A stretch of DNA of 64,000 nt from Bifidobacterium aerophilum (lineage in GTDB: Bacteria > Actinomycetota > Actinomycetes > Actinomycetales > Bifidobacteriaceae): NCBI RefSeq assembly GCF_010667685.1, contig NZ_WHZW01000008.1, forward strand, positions 1-64,000. The letters run 5' to 3'. The notes under the pieces were generated by a model that made no database searches, had not been told where the DNA came from, and worked only from the letters and a program-made list of their open reading frames with translations. Positions 33,035 to 45,665 of this stretch are shown one piece after another. The position numbers and the translations under genes were made by a program. The stretch's first letter is position 1. Each line of letters opens with the position of its first letter.

Positions 33035-34687
33035 TCATGCCTGCACGTGCACGGTGGTGCCCATCAGCGCCCATTCGTAGAACTGCTGGGCGACGTCCCA
33101 GCCGATGCCGACGCATCCATGGGACCACAATCCGCCGCCCTTGACCAGCTGCGAATTGTTCATGGCCGTCTGGGTGGCGACGCGGTGGATGGCGCATCCG
33201 GTCTTCGAGAAGTAGTTGACGAAGCCGACGTTCTTGGCGTCCCAGGTCTCGTTGCTGCCGTCGCTGAGCGTCAGGTTGCCGCTCATGTTCTGGCTCTGGT
33301 ATTTGAGCCAGATCTTGAAGTCGCCGTTTTCGGTGCAGTTGTCGTAGGTGTTGGGATCGCAGTAGGTGGGCGTGCACAGTTCGCCGGTGCATTCGCCGGT
33401 GGTCGGATCGTTGCCGCGGCCGATGCCGGCATTGAACTTCATGATGGCCTTGCCGTTTTCGTATGCGGTGACCGTGTGATCGGACAGGTCGATGACGACG
33501 GTGCGCTTGGTGGACTTGGTCTTCATCGGGTCGACCGTGCCTTCGACGGTCACGGATCCGCCGCCCTTGGCGAAGGCCTGAACGGCGTCGGCGCCGACCG
33601 AGGAATCCGCTCCGGCGGCCACGGTCACGCCGTCATGGCCCTCCTTGAGCACCTTCAGTTCCTCGCCCACTCCGTTGACGATGACCTCCCGGTCCTCGCG
33701 GCCGGACTGCAGGTTGGGCTTGACGGAGTCGTCATAATACTTCTGCAACTTGTCCGCGTCGAACACGACATAGCCGTTACGCGTCTCATTGTCGGCCAGC
33801 TTGCCGTTCTCGTTGGCGTCGATGCGCGTGGATGCGGCCAGTGCCTGGGCGCCGAGCGTCGCGATCGTATGGTCGCCGATCTTGATGTCGACGGGTTTGT
33901 TCGCCAGTCCGTCGAGCGTGGCCTTGGCCTTCGCGGCGATGTCGTCGGTCACGGACGGGTCGATGGCCTTGAGTTCGACCGTCACGGTTTTCGCCGGTGC
34001 CGAACCGAGTGTCTCCACGGCTGCGATCGCGGCCTTGGCCACCGGCGCGGGGTCGGCGCCCTGGCCCTGCTGTCCGGACACCACGTCGAAGCCGGTGCCG
34101 TCCTCGTTGAGCCGCAGGGAGGCATCGGTCGCCTTGACCTCGTCGATCGACAGCTTCTGGCTGAGCGTGTCGGAAACCGCCGCCTTGGCATTGGCCGGCT
34201 CGACGGTGATATCGGCGGTGTTCCAGAAGGCGTAGCGCTGCCACCAGGCTTCGTCGCGCTTGGCGTCCATGACCTGACGGGCGATGGACTCGGAGTCCAC
34301 GGAAAGTCCGAGATCCTTGAGCGAGACCTTTGCGGTCTTGCCGTCATAGGACACGGTCACCGTGGCATCGTCAACGGCGGCATCGATCCGGGACACCACC
34401 CGTTCATACGAGCTGCCGGTCACCGAATGACCCCACAGGGTGACGCCCGGCAACGCATGCGACTGGAAGAACCAGATGCCCCCGCCGACGAAGGCACCCA
34501 GCACCACAACCACGGCAAGCAGGATCCACGGCCATACGGCATGGCGCTTGCGTCGTCTGCTCGCAGACCTGCCGCCCTCCTCGAATGCCGGAGTGGCGAA
34601 GGCGCTCATGTCCAGCGGCGCGAACACCGCCGTCGCCTCGCCATCGGCGAAGGCGCCTGCCCTGTTCATCTCGTTATTCTCGTTCAT
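33035..34687 (-). CDS. Membrane-anchored L,D-transpeptidase
   Basis: 550 residues. A cytosolic part of about 45 residues (basic SRRRKRHAVWPW at the end) leads to one membrane helix (ILLAVVVVLGAFVGGGIWFF). Outside are one or two VanW/PG4-type peptidoglycan-binding modules (around 80-300) and a YkuD catalytic domain with the SHGCVGI motif near 525. It forms 3-3 cross-links or attaches proteins in the wall. Cys pairs in GECTGELCTPTYCDPNTYDN suggest extracellular disulfides. Single gene. Confidence 0.9.
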   Translation of the reverse strand: MNENNEMNRAGAFADGEATAVFAPLDMSAFATPAFEEGGRSASRRRKRHAVWPWILLAVVVVLGAFVGGGIWFFQSHALPGVTLWGHSVTGSSYERVVSRIDAAVDDATVTVSYDGKTAKVSLKDLGLSVDSESIARQVMDAKRDEAWWQRYAFWNTADITVEPANAKAAVSDTLSQKLSIDEVKATDASLRLNEDGTGFDVVSGQQGQGADPAPVAKAAIAAVETLGSAPAKTVTVELKAIDPSVTDDIAAKAKATLDGLANKPVDIKIGDHTIATLGAQALAASTRIDANENGKLADNETRNGYVVFDADKLQKYYDDSVKPNLQSGREDREVIVNGVGEELKVLKEGHDGVTVAAGADSSVGADAVQAFAKGGGSVTVEGTVDPMKTKSTKRTVVIDLSDHTVTAYENGKAIMKFNAGIGRGNDPTTGECTGELCTPTYCDPNTYDNCTENGDFKIWLKYQSQNMSGNLTLSDGSNETWDAKNVGFVNYFSKTGCAIHRVATQTAMNNSQLVKGGGLWSHGCVGIGWDVAQQFYEWALMGTTVHVQA

Positions 34688-34754
34688 GCTGTCTGTTCAT
34701 TCCCTTTGTCGCCGGACGCCGCCGGCCCGTTATGCGTTGCCCCTCATTATGCAA

Positions 34755-34788
34755 CATGGCCATGAACTCGAACGAGTCCATGGCCATG
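34755..34788 (-). terminator. Terminator of pyrG
   Basis: CATGGCCATGAACTCG (34755-34770) pairs with 34773-34788 with one G-U wobble; it lies between the convergent-reading ends of pyrG and the start region of the L,D-transpeptidase gene. Confidence 0.6.
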
Positions 34789-34856
34789 CGATCAGCGCGC
34801 CTCTATGTGAATCCCATCACATCGTGTTCCGGTCACGTCCGGTACACGCACCATGC

Positions 34857-36524
<1,668 letters not shown>

Positions 36525-36533
36525 GGAATTTCA

Positions 36534-36539
36534 TTGTAT
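36534..36539 (-). promoter_or_regulatory. Possible -10 box of pyrG
   Basis: TACAAT on the leftward strand, ten bases before the start codon. If real, the mRNA would have almost no leader. No clear -35 is seen. Confidence 0.4.
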
Positions 36540-36569
36540 CATCCGCGTATGACCCGGCGTGTTACCGGA

Positions 36570-36613
36570 AACGGGCCGGCCCGCATGCAGACACGCATGT
36601 GGACCGGCCCGTT
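36570..36613 (-). terminator. Terminator of aroQ
   Basis: Arms 36570-36588 and 36595-36613 pair over most of 19 positions (AACGGGCCGG at the base), 44 bases after the aroQ stop. Confidence 0.7.
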
Positions 36614-36656
36614 CGAGGACGTTCGGCCGAAATTCACCGGCCGACGGTTGCACCGG

Positions 36657-37103
36657 CTATTCGGCGATGAGATGCGCGATGGCCTCCAGGGCGAGCTTGT
36701 ATCCGAAGAAGCCGAGTCCGGTGATGGTGCCGGTGGCGACCGGGCTGATGACGGAGCGCTTGCGGAACTCGTCTCGGGCGGACGGGTTGGAGATATGCAC
36801 CTCCATCAGTGGCAGGCCGGCGTCGCCGACCATGTGGGCGGCGTCGGACAGCGCGTACGAGTAATGCGTGAACGCCGCCGGGTTCATGACGACCGGCGTC
36901 TTTTCGTCGGCTGCCTGATGCATCCAATGCACCATTTCGGACTCGTCGTCCGTTTGGCGCACCTCGACGTCAAGGCCGAGTTCGGCACCCCACCCGGTGC
37001 ACAGACGACGCAGTTCCTCAAGGTCCTGACGTCCGTAGACGTCGGGCTGACGGACGCCGAGACGTCCGAGGTTCGGCCCGTTGACGACGATGACTTTGGT
37101 CAT
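36657..37103 (-). CDS. aroQ: 3-dehydroquinate dehydratase, type II
   Basis: Third step of the shikimate pathway. 148 residues; NGPNLGRLGVRQPDVYG at the N-terminus with the catalytic Tyr, NPAAFTHYSYAL in the middle and VEVHISN-type LMEVHISNPSARDEFR with the active-site His and Arg. Downstream of aroKB by 29 bases, in the same operon. Confidence 0.96.
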   Translation of the reverse strand: MTKVIVVNGPNLGRLGVRQPDVYGRQDLEELRRLCTGWGAELGLDVEVRQTDDESEMVHWMHQAADEKTPVVMNPAAFTHYSYALSDAAHMVGDAGLPLMEVHISNPSARDEFRKRSVISPVATGTITGLGFFGYKLALEAIAHLIAE

Positions 37104-37132
37104 GATGACTCCTTTTACGGGTTACTGGCGGT

Positions 37133-38767
37133 TCAGTGCTGAATGCGGCGGAAAGCCTCTTCGACGGCGTCCGCCGGCGGATCGTCGAGATGCACGGGAT
37201 GACCAACGCCGTCGAGCACGACGAAGCGCAGTTTGTTGCCGCGCGCCTTCTTGTCGCGGTGCATGAGCGCGATCACGTCCTCGAACGAGCCGCCGTTCCA
37301 CGAGGTAGGCAGTCCGAGCGAGGCGAGCAGCGAACGGTGGTAGTCGACCAGATCGCGGTCGATGTAGCCGAGCAGCGACGCCAGTTCGGCGGCGTACACC
37401 ATGCCGACCGCGACCGCGTTGCCGTGCCGCCAGCGGAAATGCTCGAGCTTTTCGATCGCATGCGCGAGCGTGTGCCCGTAGTTGAGGAACTCGCGCAGGC
37501 CCGCTTCCTTGAGGTCGGCGGAGACGTGGCGCGCCTTGACCTTCACGGTGCGCTCGATGAGCTCGGACACCACGTCCTCGAGCGGCGAGCCGATGAGCGT
37601 CGCCCCGTCGAACGCGCGCAGCTCGCCGGCATGCTCTTCGAGGATGTGCAGGATTTCAGGATCCGAGATGAATCCGGATTTGGCGACCTCGCCGAGGCCT
37701 TCGATGAAGATGTCGTTCGGCAGGGACGCGAGCGTGGTCGTGTCTGCAAGCACCCCGGCCGGCGTGTAGAAGGAGCCGACGAGATTCTTGCCGACCTTCG
37801 TGTTGATGCCGGTCTTGCCGCCGGTGGAGGCGTCGACCATGGCCAGCAGCGAGGTCGGGCAGTTCACGTAGCGGATGCCGCGCATCCAGGTCGCGGCGAC
37901 GAATCCGGCCAGATCGGTGGCCGCTCCCCCGCCCACGCCGACCACGGCGTCGGACCGGGTGAATCCCTCGTTGCCGAGCCGCTCCCAGATGCCGTTCGCC
38001 ACGGTGATGGTCTTGCCGGCCTCGGCGTCGGGGATGACGATGTCGGACACCTGATAACCGGCCTGACGCAGCAGCGCGCGGGCACGGTCGGAGTGGCGCT
38101 GCACGGGCTGCGTATGGATCAGCGCGATGCGCACCGGCTTGGAACCGAGTATGCCGGCGAGATGGTTCAGCGCGCCCTCGCCGATACGCACGTCGTAATC
38201 GTCGGATGCGACGACGTCGACGTGGACGACCCTCTCCTCGATCATGTTCATCACCTTTCTCGCCGCCATCTGCGGTGTCGAACCATGCGTGCGCACGTGC
38301 ACGTTGGCGATCCGGTCGAATACCGGGTCGCGCTGCTCGTACAGGCGCATCCAGCGTTCGTTCGCGTCGCCGCCGTTGAGCATCGGCCTGCCGCCGCCGC
38401 GGTTGGCTCGTTCCATGGCCTCCTTGGGATCGGCCTGCAGGTAGATCACGCGTCCGCCGTCGGCGATGTAGTCGGCCAGCGCCTCCTGCGTGGAGGGCGT
38501 CATGGGTGCTCCGCCGCCAAGCGCGAAGATGCCGTCGAATCCTTCCAGCGTCCTGCGGATCAGCGTGCTTTCGACGTCGCGGAACGCCTGTTCGCCGTAC
38601 CGTTCGAAATACGCGGGGATGCCCATGCCGATCTCGTGCTCGATTTCGATGTCGGCGTCCTTGAACGGCACGCCCATCATCTGCGAGACCTCACGTCCGA
38701 CTCGGGTCTTGCCCGCTCCCATCATGCCGATGATGACGGCGATGGGACGACCGCTCTCATCGCTCAT
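37133..38767 (-). CDS. aroKB: Fused shikimate kinase / 3-dehydroquinate synthase
   Basis: One polypeptide of 544 residues carries two pathway enzymes. Residues ~1-170 are shikimate kinase with the P-loop [11 protein letters not shown] and the shikimate-binding GGGAP region ([10 protein letters not shown]). Residues ~185-544 are 3-dehydroquinate synthase with [30 protein letters not shown] and [11 protein letters not shown]. The ATG at 38767 overlaps the aroC stop by four bases. Such a fusion is known in bifidobacteria. Confidence 0.95.
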   Translation of the reverse strand: MSDESGRPIAVIIGMMGAGKTRVGREVSQMMGVPFKDADIEIEHEIGMGIPAYFERYGEQAFRDVESTLIRRTLEGFDGIFALGGGAPMTPSTQEALADYIADGGRVIYLQADPKEAMERANRGGGRPMLNGGDANERWMRLYEQRDPVFDRIANVHVRTHGSTPQMAARKVMNMIEERVVHVDVVASDDYDVRIGEGALNHLAGILGSKPVRIALIHTQPVQRHSDRARALLRQAGYQVSDIVIPDAEAGKTITVANGIWERLGNEGFTRSDAVVGVGGGAATDLAGFVAATWMRGIRYVNCPTSLLAMVDASTGGKTGINTKVGKNLVGSFYTPAGVLADTTTLASLPNDIFIEGLGEVAKSGFISDPEILHILEEHAGELRAFDGATLIGSPLEDVVSELIERTVKVKARHVSADLKEAGLREFLNYGHTLAHAIEKLEHFRWRHGNAVAVGMVYAAELASLLGYIDRDLVDYHRSLLASLGLPTSWNGGSFEDVIALMHRDKKARGNKLRFVVLDGVGHPVHLDDPPADAVEEAFRRIQH

Positions 38768-39960
38768 CGCATGTGCTCCGGCCACGAGGCGAGATAGCCT
38801 TCGGCGTTGCGTCGGATCTCGGCCACGCTGTCGCCGCCGAATTTCTCGATCACGAACTGCGCCAGCGTGAGCCGCACCATCGCCTCGGCCACGACGGACG
38901 CGGCCGGGACCGCGGTCGAGTCGGAACGCTGGTTGATGGCGGACGACGCGTCGCCGGAAGCGACGTCGACGGTGCGCAGCGCGCGCGGGATCGACGGGAT
39001 CGGCTTCATCGCGGCGCGCACGCGGATCGGTTCGCCGTTCGACATGCCGCCTTCGATGCCGCCGGCACGGTTGGTGAGTCTGGTGATGCGACCGTTTTCG
39101 CCCGGCACCATTTCGTCGTGCGCGGCGGAGCCGGGACGCACGGCCTCCAGGAAGCCGTCGCCGATCTCCACGCCCTTGATGGCCTGGATGCCCATCACGG
39201 CCGCGGCCAGGGCCGCGTCAAGGCGGCGGTCGGATTCGACATACGTGCCCAGGCCGGCGGGCACGCCGTAGGCGATGACCTCGATCACGCCGCCGACGGT
39301 GTCGGCGTTCGCCTTGATCTCGTCGATGCGCGCGATCATGCGCTCTTCGGCCTCCTTGTCCAGCGTGCGCACGGGAGACGCGTCCAGAGCGGCGACGTCG
39401 TCGGGCGTCGGCAGCACGCGGCCCGCGGCCGTCTCGTCCACGCCGGCGCCTCCGATCGACAGCACATGCGCGACGGTGCGGATGCCGAGCGTCTGCTCGA
39501 GGAACTTCGCGGCCACCGCGCCGAGCGCCACACGGGACGCGGTCTCGCGCGCGCTGGAACGTTCCAGCACAGGGCGCGCATCGTCGAAGCCATACTTGCG
39601 CATGCCGGTCAGGTCGGCATGGCCCGGACGCGGACGGCTCAGCGGCGCGTTGCGTCCTTCGCGCGGAATGTCGTGGTCGAGCGGGTCGGCGCTCATCACT
39701 TCGGTCCATTTGGGCCATTCGGTGTTCGCGATCTCGATGGCCACCGGGGAACCGAGCGTGCTGCCGTGGCGCACGCCGGTGAGCAGGCGAACCTTGTCCT
39801 GTTCGAATTTCATGCGCGCGCCGCGGCCATATCCGAGACGACGGCGTGCCAGCGCGTCCACGATGTCGCCGCTGGCCACCTCCACGCCTGCCGGAAGTCC
39901 TTCGATCATGGCGACCAGCGCCTCGCCGTGTGATTCGCCCGCCGTCTGCCAGCGCAACAT
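38764..39960 (-). CDS. aroC: Chorismate synthase
   Basis: Final pathway step, FMN-dependent. 398 residues from ATG 39960, which is preceded by AAAAGGAGAAC. Family signatures [30 protein letters not shown] and [14 protein letters not shown] are visible, and the C-terminal [15 protein letters not shown]. First of aroC-aroKB-aroQ; its promoter must lie in the 53 bases before the divergent peptidase gene. Confidence 0.97.
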   Translation of the reverse strand: MLRWQTAGESHGEALVAMIEGLPAGVEVASGDIVDALARRRLGYGRGARMKFEQDKVRLLTGVRHGSTLGSPVAIEIANTEWPKWTEVMSADPLDHDIPREGRNAPLSRPRPGHADLTGMRKYGFDDARPVLERSSARETASRVALGAVAAKFLEQTLGIRTVAHVLSIGGAGVDETAAGRVLPTPDDVAALDASPVRTLDKEAEERMIARIDEIKANADTVGGVIEVIAYGVPAGLGTYVESDRRLDAALAAAVMGIQAIKGVEIGDGFLEAVRPGSAAHDEMVPGENGRITRLTNRAGGIEGGMSNGEPIRVRAAMKPIPSIPRALRTVDVASGDASSAINQRSDSTAVPAASVVAEAMVRLTLAQFVIEKFGGDSVAEIRRNAEGYLASWPEHMR

Positions 39961-40013
39961 GCCGTTCTCCTTTTGGTTGCTCACCGTCATTGACTTCGCA
40001 CTAGCATAGCGGT

Positions 40014-40481
40014 ATGCCTTACCTTGCGTTGTTGCCGAGTCTGCTTTGTGGACTGGCGGTCGGTGTCGAAGACGTGCGTCGTCGCCGCGTGCCGCGTGCG
40101 TGGATCGCGGTCGGTGTTCTAGCGCAACTGGCGGCAAACGTCGTTTATGGGCTGGCGATCAACAGCCTGTTCGTGGTCGTGCAGTCGTTGCTGTTCGCGG
40201 CTATCGCGGCCGTGCTGCAATGTCTGTTGGCCGTGGCGAAACCGGGCGCGCTGGGGTTCGGCGACGTGACATGCACGTTGATGACCGGCCTCGGCGTCGG
40301 TCTGCTCGGTCTGACGGCCATGGTGGCCTGGTGGCTGGCCATGGGCTTGATCGGCCTGGCGTGGATGGCGTGGTGGATACGATTCGACCCGCAGTCCGAT
40401 ACGCCGTATGCGGGCAAGGTGCCGTTCGCTCCGGTGATCGTGGCCGCGGGCCTGATCGCTCCTCTGACGACTATGGTCTAA
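40014..40481 (+). CDS. Small prepilin-peptidase-like membrane protein (A24 type)
   Basis: 155 residues, four to six membrane segments. The G-F-G-D motif ([12 protein letters not shown]) matches the second Asp of type IV prepilin peptidases, and a first Asp may be in [12 protein letters not shown]. The methylase-like N-terminal region of full-size PilD is missing, as in CpaA/TadV proteins that process pilins of Tad systems. No pilin gene is in the window. It is divergent from aroC with almost no space for a leader. Confidence 0.72.
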   Translation: MPYLALLPSLLCGLAVGVEDVRRRRVPRAWIAVGVLAQLAANVVYGLAINSLFVVVQSLLFAAIAAVLQCLLAVAKPGALGFGDVTCTLMTGLGVGLLGLTAMVAWWLAMGLIGLAWMAWWIRFDPQSDTPYAGKVPFAPVIVAAGLIAPLTTMV

Positions 40482-41665
40482 TTCGCGTTCTCGTTTCCGG
40501 TCTTGTATTCGTTGACGTACTGTTCGAACTGCGCGTTCTGTTCGTCCACCGTGCCGGTGGTGAACTTCGTTTCGCCCGTCGTCAGGTTGACGGTGACGAA
40601 ATACAGCCAGTCGCCGTCCTCGGGGTTGATCGCGGCCTGAATGGCCTTGTCCGCGGGATTGCTGATCGGAGTGGGCGGCAATCCCTTGTTCTGGCGTGTG
40701 TTGTAGGGGTTGCTCGCATCGTCCAACATGGCCTGCGTGATCATGGACGGCTCGACGTCGTTGCCATAGGCGACGGTCGAGTCCATGCCAAGCGTCATGT
40801 CCTTCGCCAGTCGGTTTTCGATCACGCGTGTGACCTTGCCGTAGTATTCGTCCTTGTTGACCTCGGCCTCGGCGATCGAGGCGATGGTCAGCACGCGCTT
40901 GCGATCGGACGCGGCGACGCCGAGATCATCCAGCTTGGCGACGCGGGCGTCGACCATGTCCTTGACGACGTCCGAGGCGCTGCGGTTGGTCACCGTGTAG
41001 ACGCCGGGTTCCAGCCATCCTTCGAAGCTGCCCGCGGCCTCACTCGGCAGGATGCCGTCGCCCTTGCCTTTGAGCACGGTCGTGAAATCGTCGACGTTGG
41101 CTCCGTCGATCTTCGCCACGTTGGCGAGTACGGTGCTCACACGCTCGCCGGGCTTGATCTCCAGGAAGCCTCCCGCCTTGGTCTGATCGGACAGGATGGC
41201 GGCCACGTCCGAAGCCTTCATCTGCTGCTTGAGCTGATAGGTGCCCGGATACAGCGTGGCGTTGGAGGACGCCACCGCGTTGGTGAAGGCGATGACGGAT
41301 TTGACGATGTCCTGATCGACGAGGTTCTGTCCGATTTCGGCCGGCCCCTGTCCGGATTCGACGGTGAACGCGACGTCCCCCGTACCCGGTCCGGCATAGT
41401 CTTCGACGATGGTGGTCGTGTCGCGCGCCTCGCTCCATGCCTTGAGCCTGTGATATCCGAAAAGAACGCCGCCTGCGATCAGCGCCAGCACGACGAGCGT
41501 CACGATGACGGAGATCAGCGATCTGCGACGGCGTTGCGCACGCCTGCGACGCATTTCCTTACGCGATTTCGGGGGACGGGGCGGCGCGGAGGCGCTGACC
41601 GCCGAACCATGGTCCTCGACCCATTGGGTGTTGTCGGAGAAGAATTCGTCGAAATCCTCAGCCAC
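40478..41665 (-). CDS. mltG: Endolytic murein transglycosylase MltG
   Basis: 395 residues starting at GTG 41665 (GAGGAACGG). Basic N-terminus RRRRAQRRRRS, one membrane helix (LISVIVTLVVLALIAGGVLFGY), then the YceG domain with IASIAEAEVNKDEYYGKVTRVIENRL and the LPPTPISNPADKAI ending. It cuts nascent glycan strands. Fourth base overlap with the opposite peptidase gene end. Downstream of alaS-ruvX, as in other actinobacteria. Confidence 0.93.
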   Translation of the reverse strand: MAEDFDEFFSDNTQWVEDHGSAVSASAPPRPPKSRKEMRRRRAQRRRRSLISVIVTLVVLALIAGGVLFGYHRLKAWSEARDTTTIVEDYAGPGTGDVAFTVESGQGPAEIGQNLVDQDIVKSVIAFTNAVASSNATLYPGTYQLKQQMKASDVAAILSDQTKAGGFLEIKPGERVSTVLANVAKIDGANVDDFTTVLKGKGDGILPSEAAGSFEGWLEPGVYTVTNRSASDVVKDMVDARVAKLDDLGVAASDRKRVLTIASIAEAEVNKDEYYGKVTRVIENRLAKDMTLGMDSTVAYGNDVEPSMITQAMLDDASNPYNTRQNKGLPPTPISNPADKAIQAAINPEDGDWLYFVTVNLTTGETKFTTGTVDEQNAQFEQYVNEYKTGNENAN

Positions 41666-41697
41666 TTCCGTTCCTCTGTCTTCCTCTATGCGCCGCC

Positions 41698-42150
41698 TCA
41701 GCCGCGGCCGTCCAACGCCGATTGCAGAATCACGACCGCCGATTGCTGATCGACGATCGGACGATGTTTCCTGCCGGATATCTGCGCCTCTTGCAGTTGC
41801 CGATGCGCGCTGACCGTCGTCAGCCGCTCATCCAGCAATGTTACCCGGGGAACCCGATCGAGGGCGATTTCGCCGTCGTCGATCAGACGCTGAATGCGTG
41901 TCGTCAGATTCGACGCCCAACGACGTGCCTTCTTGGCGCTTTTGCCTTCCGTACCGTCCAACATCAACGGCAGCCCTATCACGACATGCTCCACCGATTC
42001 GTCTTCGATGACGTCGATGACCTCGTCGAGGGCCTGAAAAGAATCTCCGTACACCCGCACATTGCCCGCCGGGTGCGCAAGGGTGAGCTCCGGGTCGGAC
42101 AAAGCAAGTCCGACCCGGGCATCACCCAGATCAACGCCGAGCCATACCAC
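41698..42150 (-). CDS. ruvX: YqgF/RuvX-family nuclease
   Basis: 150 residues from GTG 42150. RNase H-like: LGVDLGDARVGLALSD at the start, VIGLPLMLDGTEGKSAKKAR in the middle, LLDERLTTVSAHRQLQEA near the end. Family members take part in pre-16S rRNA processing, and were once thought to resolve Holliday junctions. Lies 8 bases after alaS. Confidence 0.93.
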   Translation of the reverse strand: MVWLGVDLGDARVGLALSDPELTLAHPAGNVRVYGDSFQALDEVIDVIEDESVEHVVIGLPLMLDGTEGKSAKKARRWASNLTTRIQRLIDDGEIALDRVPRVTLLDERLTTVSAHRQLQEAQISGRKHRPIVDQQSAVVILQSALDGRG

Positions 42151-42158
42151 TAGGCGAC

Positions 42159-44840
42159 TCAGCCCTTCTGCGCCTCGTTCTTCAGCGCCGCGACGGCCTC
42201 GTCGATCTTCGAGGCGTCGGCGCCGCCGCCCTGGGCGAAGTCCGGCTTGCCGCCGCCACCGCCGCCGAGGATCTTGGACGCGCCGCGCACGAGGTCGCCG
42301 GCCTTGATGCCGGCCTCGCGGGCGGCCTCATTGGTCGCCACGGCGACCATCGGCTTGTCGTCCTCGGACACGCCGGCGAGGGCCACGACGACCGGGGCCT
42401 CATCGCCCAGCTGGGCGCGCACGTCGAGCACGGTCTTGCGCAGGGCGTCGAACGAGCCGAAGTGACCGACGTTCTTCGCGGCGACCTTGACCGGGGCCGC
42501 GGAGGCACGGGTCTCGGCCACCAGCGCCGGCATGGCCGCGGCCAGCTGGCTCTCGTACATTGCCGCGAGACGGCGGTCGGATTCCTTGAGCTTGGCGAGC
42601 AGCGTGTTGACGCGATCGGCCAGTTCGTCCGGGCGGGCGTTGAGCTTGTCGCTCAGCTGGGAGACGAGCGCGTGCTCGCGGGCGTTGAAGTCGTACGCGC
42701 CCGCGCCGACGAGCGCGTCGACGCGACGCACGCCGGAGCCGATGGAGGCCTCGGACATGATGTTGACCATGCCGATCTTGCCGACGTGATCGACGTGGGT
42801 GCCGCCGCACAGCTCACGGCTCCATCCGTCCTCGCCGATGGAGACGACACGCACGATGTCGCCGTACTTCTCGCCGAACAGGTGCATCGCGCCGAGCGCG
42901 ATCGCATCGTCGAACTTCATTTCGCGGGTGGTGACTGCGAGGTTGTCGCGCAGCTTCTCGTTGACACGGGCCTCGACCGCGTTCATCACGGTCTTCGACG
43001 GGGCCTTGGACCACTGGAAGTCGAAGCGCAGACGGTTCGGGGCATCCTCGGAGCCGCGCTGGGTCGCCTGCGGGCCGAGCTCCTCGCGCAGCGCCTTGTG
43101 CACCATGTGCGTGGCGGTGTGCGAACGGGCGATCGCACCGCGGCGGTCGAGGTCGATGCTGGCGCTGACCGGTGCGCCGACACGCAGCGTACCCTCGGTC
43201 AGACGGCACTGATGGACCGTCAGGCCCTTGATCGGCTTCTGAACGTCGTCCACCTCGAGCACGGCGCCGTCGTCGGTGAGGATCTCGCCCTGATCGGCGA
43301 GCTGTCCGCCGGCCTCGGCATAGAACGGAGTGCGGTCGAGGATGACCTCGACGTTCGCCGGAGCCATGACGACCGGAACCGAGCCCTTGCCTTCCTGCAT
43401 GATGCCGAGCACGGTGCCGCGGGCGGAGAATTCGGTATAGCCGAGGAAGTCGATCGGCTTGGCGAGAGTCTTCTTGAAGTCGTCGTAGACGGACAGGTCC
43501 ACGTTGTGACGCTTCTTGAGCGCGTCGGCACGGGCACGGGACTTCTGCTCGCTCATCAGCTCGCGGAACTTCGCCTCGTCCACCTTCACGCCCTGGTCGG
43601 CGGCCATTTCGAGGGTCAGCTCGATCGGGAAGCCGTAGGTGTCGTGCAGCGTGAACGCGTCGGCACCGGAGACGGTGGCGTCGGCATCGGATTCCTTGGC
43701 CTTCTTGACGGCCACGTCGAGGATCTGGATGCCGTTGTCGAGCGTGCGGCGGAACGCGTCCTCCTCGCCGTAGGCGGCTTCGGACACGTCGTGGAAGGTG
43801 TCGTTGAGCTCCGGGTAGCTGGCGACCATCGCGTCCTTGGAAACCGGCAGCAGCTCGGGGATGACCGGATCGGTCACGCCGAGCACGCGCATGGCCTGGA
43901 TGGTGCGGCGCAGCAGACGGCGCAGCACGTAGCCGCGGCCGACGTTGGACGGACGCACGCCGTCGGACATGATCATGAGGGCGGAGCGCACGTGGTCGGC
44001 CACGACGCGGAACTTCACGTCGGCCTTCTCGTCCTCGCCGTACTTGCGGCCCGACAGGCGTTCGGCGGCCTCGATGACCGGGAAGACCTCGTCGGTCTCG
44101 TAGATGTTCTGCTTGCCCTGCATCAGGTAGGCGAGGCGCTCGAGGCCGGCACCGGTATCGATGTTCTTGTTCTCGAGCTCGCCGACGATGTGCAGGTCGG
44201 TCTTCGACTTGACGTTGTCGACCTCGTAGTTCTCGAACACGAGGTCCCAGATCTCGATGTAGCGGTTCTCGTCGGCGATCGGGCCGCCCTCGACGCCGTA
44301 TTCGGGGCCGCGGTCGACGTAGATCTCGGAGCACGGGCCGCCGGGGCCGGGGCCGCCGGTGGTCCAGAAGTTGTCCTCCATGCCCATGATCTGGATGTGC
44401 TCGGGGTCGACGCCCTCGTTCTTCCACATCGAACGGGCTTCCTCGTCGTCGGTGAACGTGGTCATCCACAGCTTCTCCGGATCGAAGCCGTAGCCGCCCT
44501 GCTCGCGCGGGGTGGTCAGCAGCTCCCACGCGTAGTGGATGGCCTCCTCCTTGAAGTAGTCGCCGAAGGAGAAGTTGCCGAGCATCTGGAAGAAGGTGCC
44601 ATGACGGGTGGTTTTGCCGACCTCGTCGATGTCGAGCGTGCGCACGCACTTCTGGTTGGAGGCCATGCGGTGCTTCGGCGGGGTCTGCTCGCCCATGAGG
44701 TACGGGATGAACGGCACCATGCCGGCGATGGTGAACAGAGTGGTCGGGTTCGGCGAGATCAGGGACGCCGACGGCACGATGAGATGGTCGTGCTTGCCGA
44801 AATAGTCAAGATAGCGCTTCGCGATTTCTGAAGTGCGCAT
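42159..44840 (-). CDS. alaS: Alanyl-tRNA synthetase
   Basis: 893 residues, full length for the family. Class II catalytic core at the N-terminus ([38 protein letters not shown]), an editing domain with [14 protein letters not shown] and the [14 protein letters not shown] zinc-binding site, and a C-terminal Ala domain ending in [24 protein letters not shown] 44840 follows AAGGAG. Heads alaS-ruvX-mltG. Confidence 0.97.
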   Translation of the reverse strand: MRTSEIAKRYLDYFGKHDHLIVPSASLISPNPTTLFTIAGMVPFIPYLMGEQTPPKHRMASNQKCVRTLDIDEVGKTTRHGTFFQMLGNFSFGDYFKEEAIHYAWELLTTPREQGGYGFDPEKLWMTTFTDDEEARSMWKNEGVDPEHIQIMGMEDNFWTTGGPGPGGPCSEIYVDRGPEYGVEGGPIADENRYIEIWDLVFENYEVDNVKSKTDLHIVGELENKNIDTGAGLERLAYLMQGKQNIYETDEVFPVIEAAERLSGRKYGEDEKADVKFRVVADHVRSALMIMSDGVRPSNVGRGYVLRRLLRRTIQAMRVLGVTDPVIPELLPVSKDAMVASYPELNDTFHDVSEAAYGEEDAFRRTLDNGIQILDVAVKKAKESDADATVSGADAFTLHDTYGFPIELTLEMAADQGVKVDEAKFRELMSEQKSRARADALKKRHNVDLSVYDDFKKTLAKPIDFLGYTEFSARGTVLGIMQEGKGSVPVVMAPANVEVILDRTPFYAEAGGQLADQGEILTDDGAVLEVDDVQKPIKGLTVHQCRLTEGTLRVGAPVSASIDLDRRGAIARSHTATHMVHKALREELGPQATQRGSEDAPNRLRFDFQWSKAPSKTVMNAVEARVNEKLRDNLAVTTREMKFDDAIALGAMHLFGEKYGDIVRVVSIGEDGWSRELCGGTHVDHVGKIGMVNIMSEASIGSGVRRVDALVGAGAYDFNAREHALVSQLSDKLNARPDELADRVNTLLAKLKESDRRLAAMYESQLAAAMPALVAETRASAAPVKVAAKNVGHFGSFDALRKTVLDVRAQLGDEAPVVVALAGVSEDDKPMVAVATNEAAREAGIKAGDLVRGASKILGGGGGGKPDFAQGGGADASKIDEAVAALKNEAQKG

Positions 44841-44945
44841 TGGTGGTTTGAACTCCTTGTCGTTGGACGAGAACCCTTGCGGCCCGTCCGAATGGTTGCG
44901 TTGCCGTCCGATAGGCTGTGCTGATGGCGGTTCGTTCGCGCGCGG

Positions 44946-45185
44946 CTACCGGCCCGCACGCTCCGTATACGCCTGGTTGAGCTCAGCCTCGCGGGCTCGG
45001 CGGGTCGCGTTGAATTCGTTGACCAGCCCTTCGAGCGTGCGCATGGTCACATGATCCTGATCGGGGCCGAGCACGAACTGGCGCATCGCGTCGGGCGTGT
45101 TCGCCTTCACGTAGGCGTTCGCCTTGGACACGGCGATCACGCCGGCCGCGAACCCGAGGCCGATCCAGAAGAGTCGCTTGAACAT
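44946..45185 (-). CDS. Small membrane-anchored protein
   Basis: 79 residues with an N-terminal helix (LFWIGLGFAAGVIAVSKANAY) and a helical soluble tail. No family recognised. ATG 45185 shares its A with the stop of the DUF948 gene (TGATG), so translation is coupled, and follows AAGGGGGA. The pair precedes alaS, as in other actinobacteria, and may form an envelope-associated complex; function is unknown. Confidence 0.75.
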   Translation of the reverse strand: MFKRLFWIGLGFAAGVIAVSKANAYVKANTPDAMRQFVLGPDQDHVTMRTLEGLVNEFNATRRAREAELNQAYTERAGR

Positions 45186-45568
45186 CACTCCCCCTTGGTC
45201 GTCTTGCCGGCCGTCTGCTTCGCGAGGAAGGACCGCGCGGTGGATTTGAGCGCATAGGTGGCGGAGACGATCTTGATGATGGGCTTGCCGAGGAACGATC
45301 CATACAGGTCGGTGAGCGCGCCGACGTTGTTGGCGGTGGTGGAGGCCGCGGCGGAAATGCGGTTGACGTCCTCAAGGGACTTGTTCACCTGCTTGACGGT
45401 GGTCACGCCCTCGTCGATCGCCGGAATCGCATGCTCTCCCGATTCCCTGACCGTCTCGGAGATCTGATCGAACAGCTTGCCGAGGCGGATCAGCGGGTAG
45501 ATCATGAATCCGGCAAGCACGGCGAACGCGATCGCGGCGATCAGCCCGGCGATTTCTCCAACACCCAT
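45185..45568 (-). CDS. DUF948 protein
   Basis: 127 residues: membrane helix (IAGLIAAIAFAVLAGFMIYPLI) at the N-terminus, then an amphipathic coiled coil (QISETVRESGEHAIPAIDEG, TTVKQVNKSLEDVNRISAAA), as in the DUF948 family. Members are linked to general stress in Gram-positives, role unresolved. Coupled to the next gene at 45185. Confidence 0.85.
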   Translation of the reverse strand: MGVGEIAGLIAAIAFAVLAGFMIYPLIRLGKLFDQISETVRESGEHAIPAIDEGVTTVKQVNKSLEDVNRISAAASTTANNVGALTDLYGSFLGKPIIKIVSATYALKSTARSFLAKQTAGKTTKGE

Positions 45569-45665
45569 CTGAACCTCTTTCCTGCATCACGGCCGCAGGG
45601 CCGTGTACACAATACCCGCACAAGCCTAACCAACGGTCGCGACGCGCGCAAGCGACGCCGTCCGG

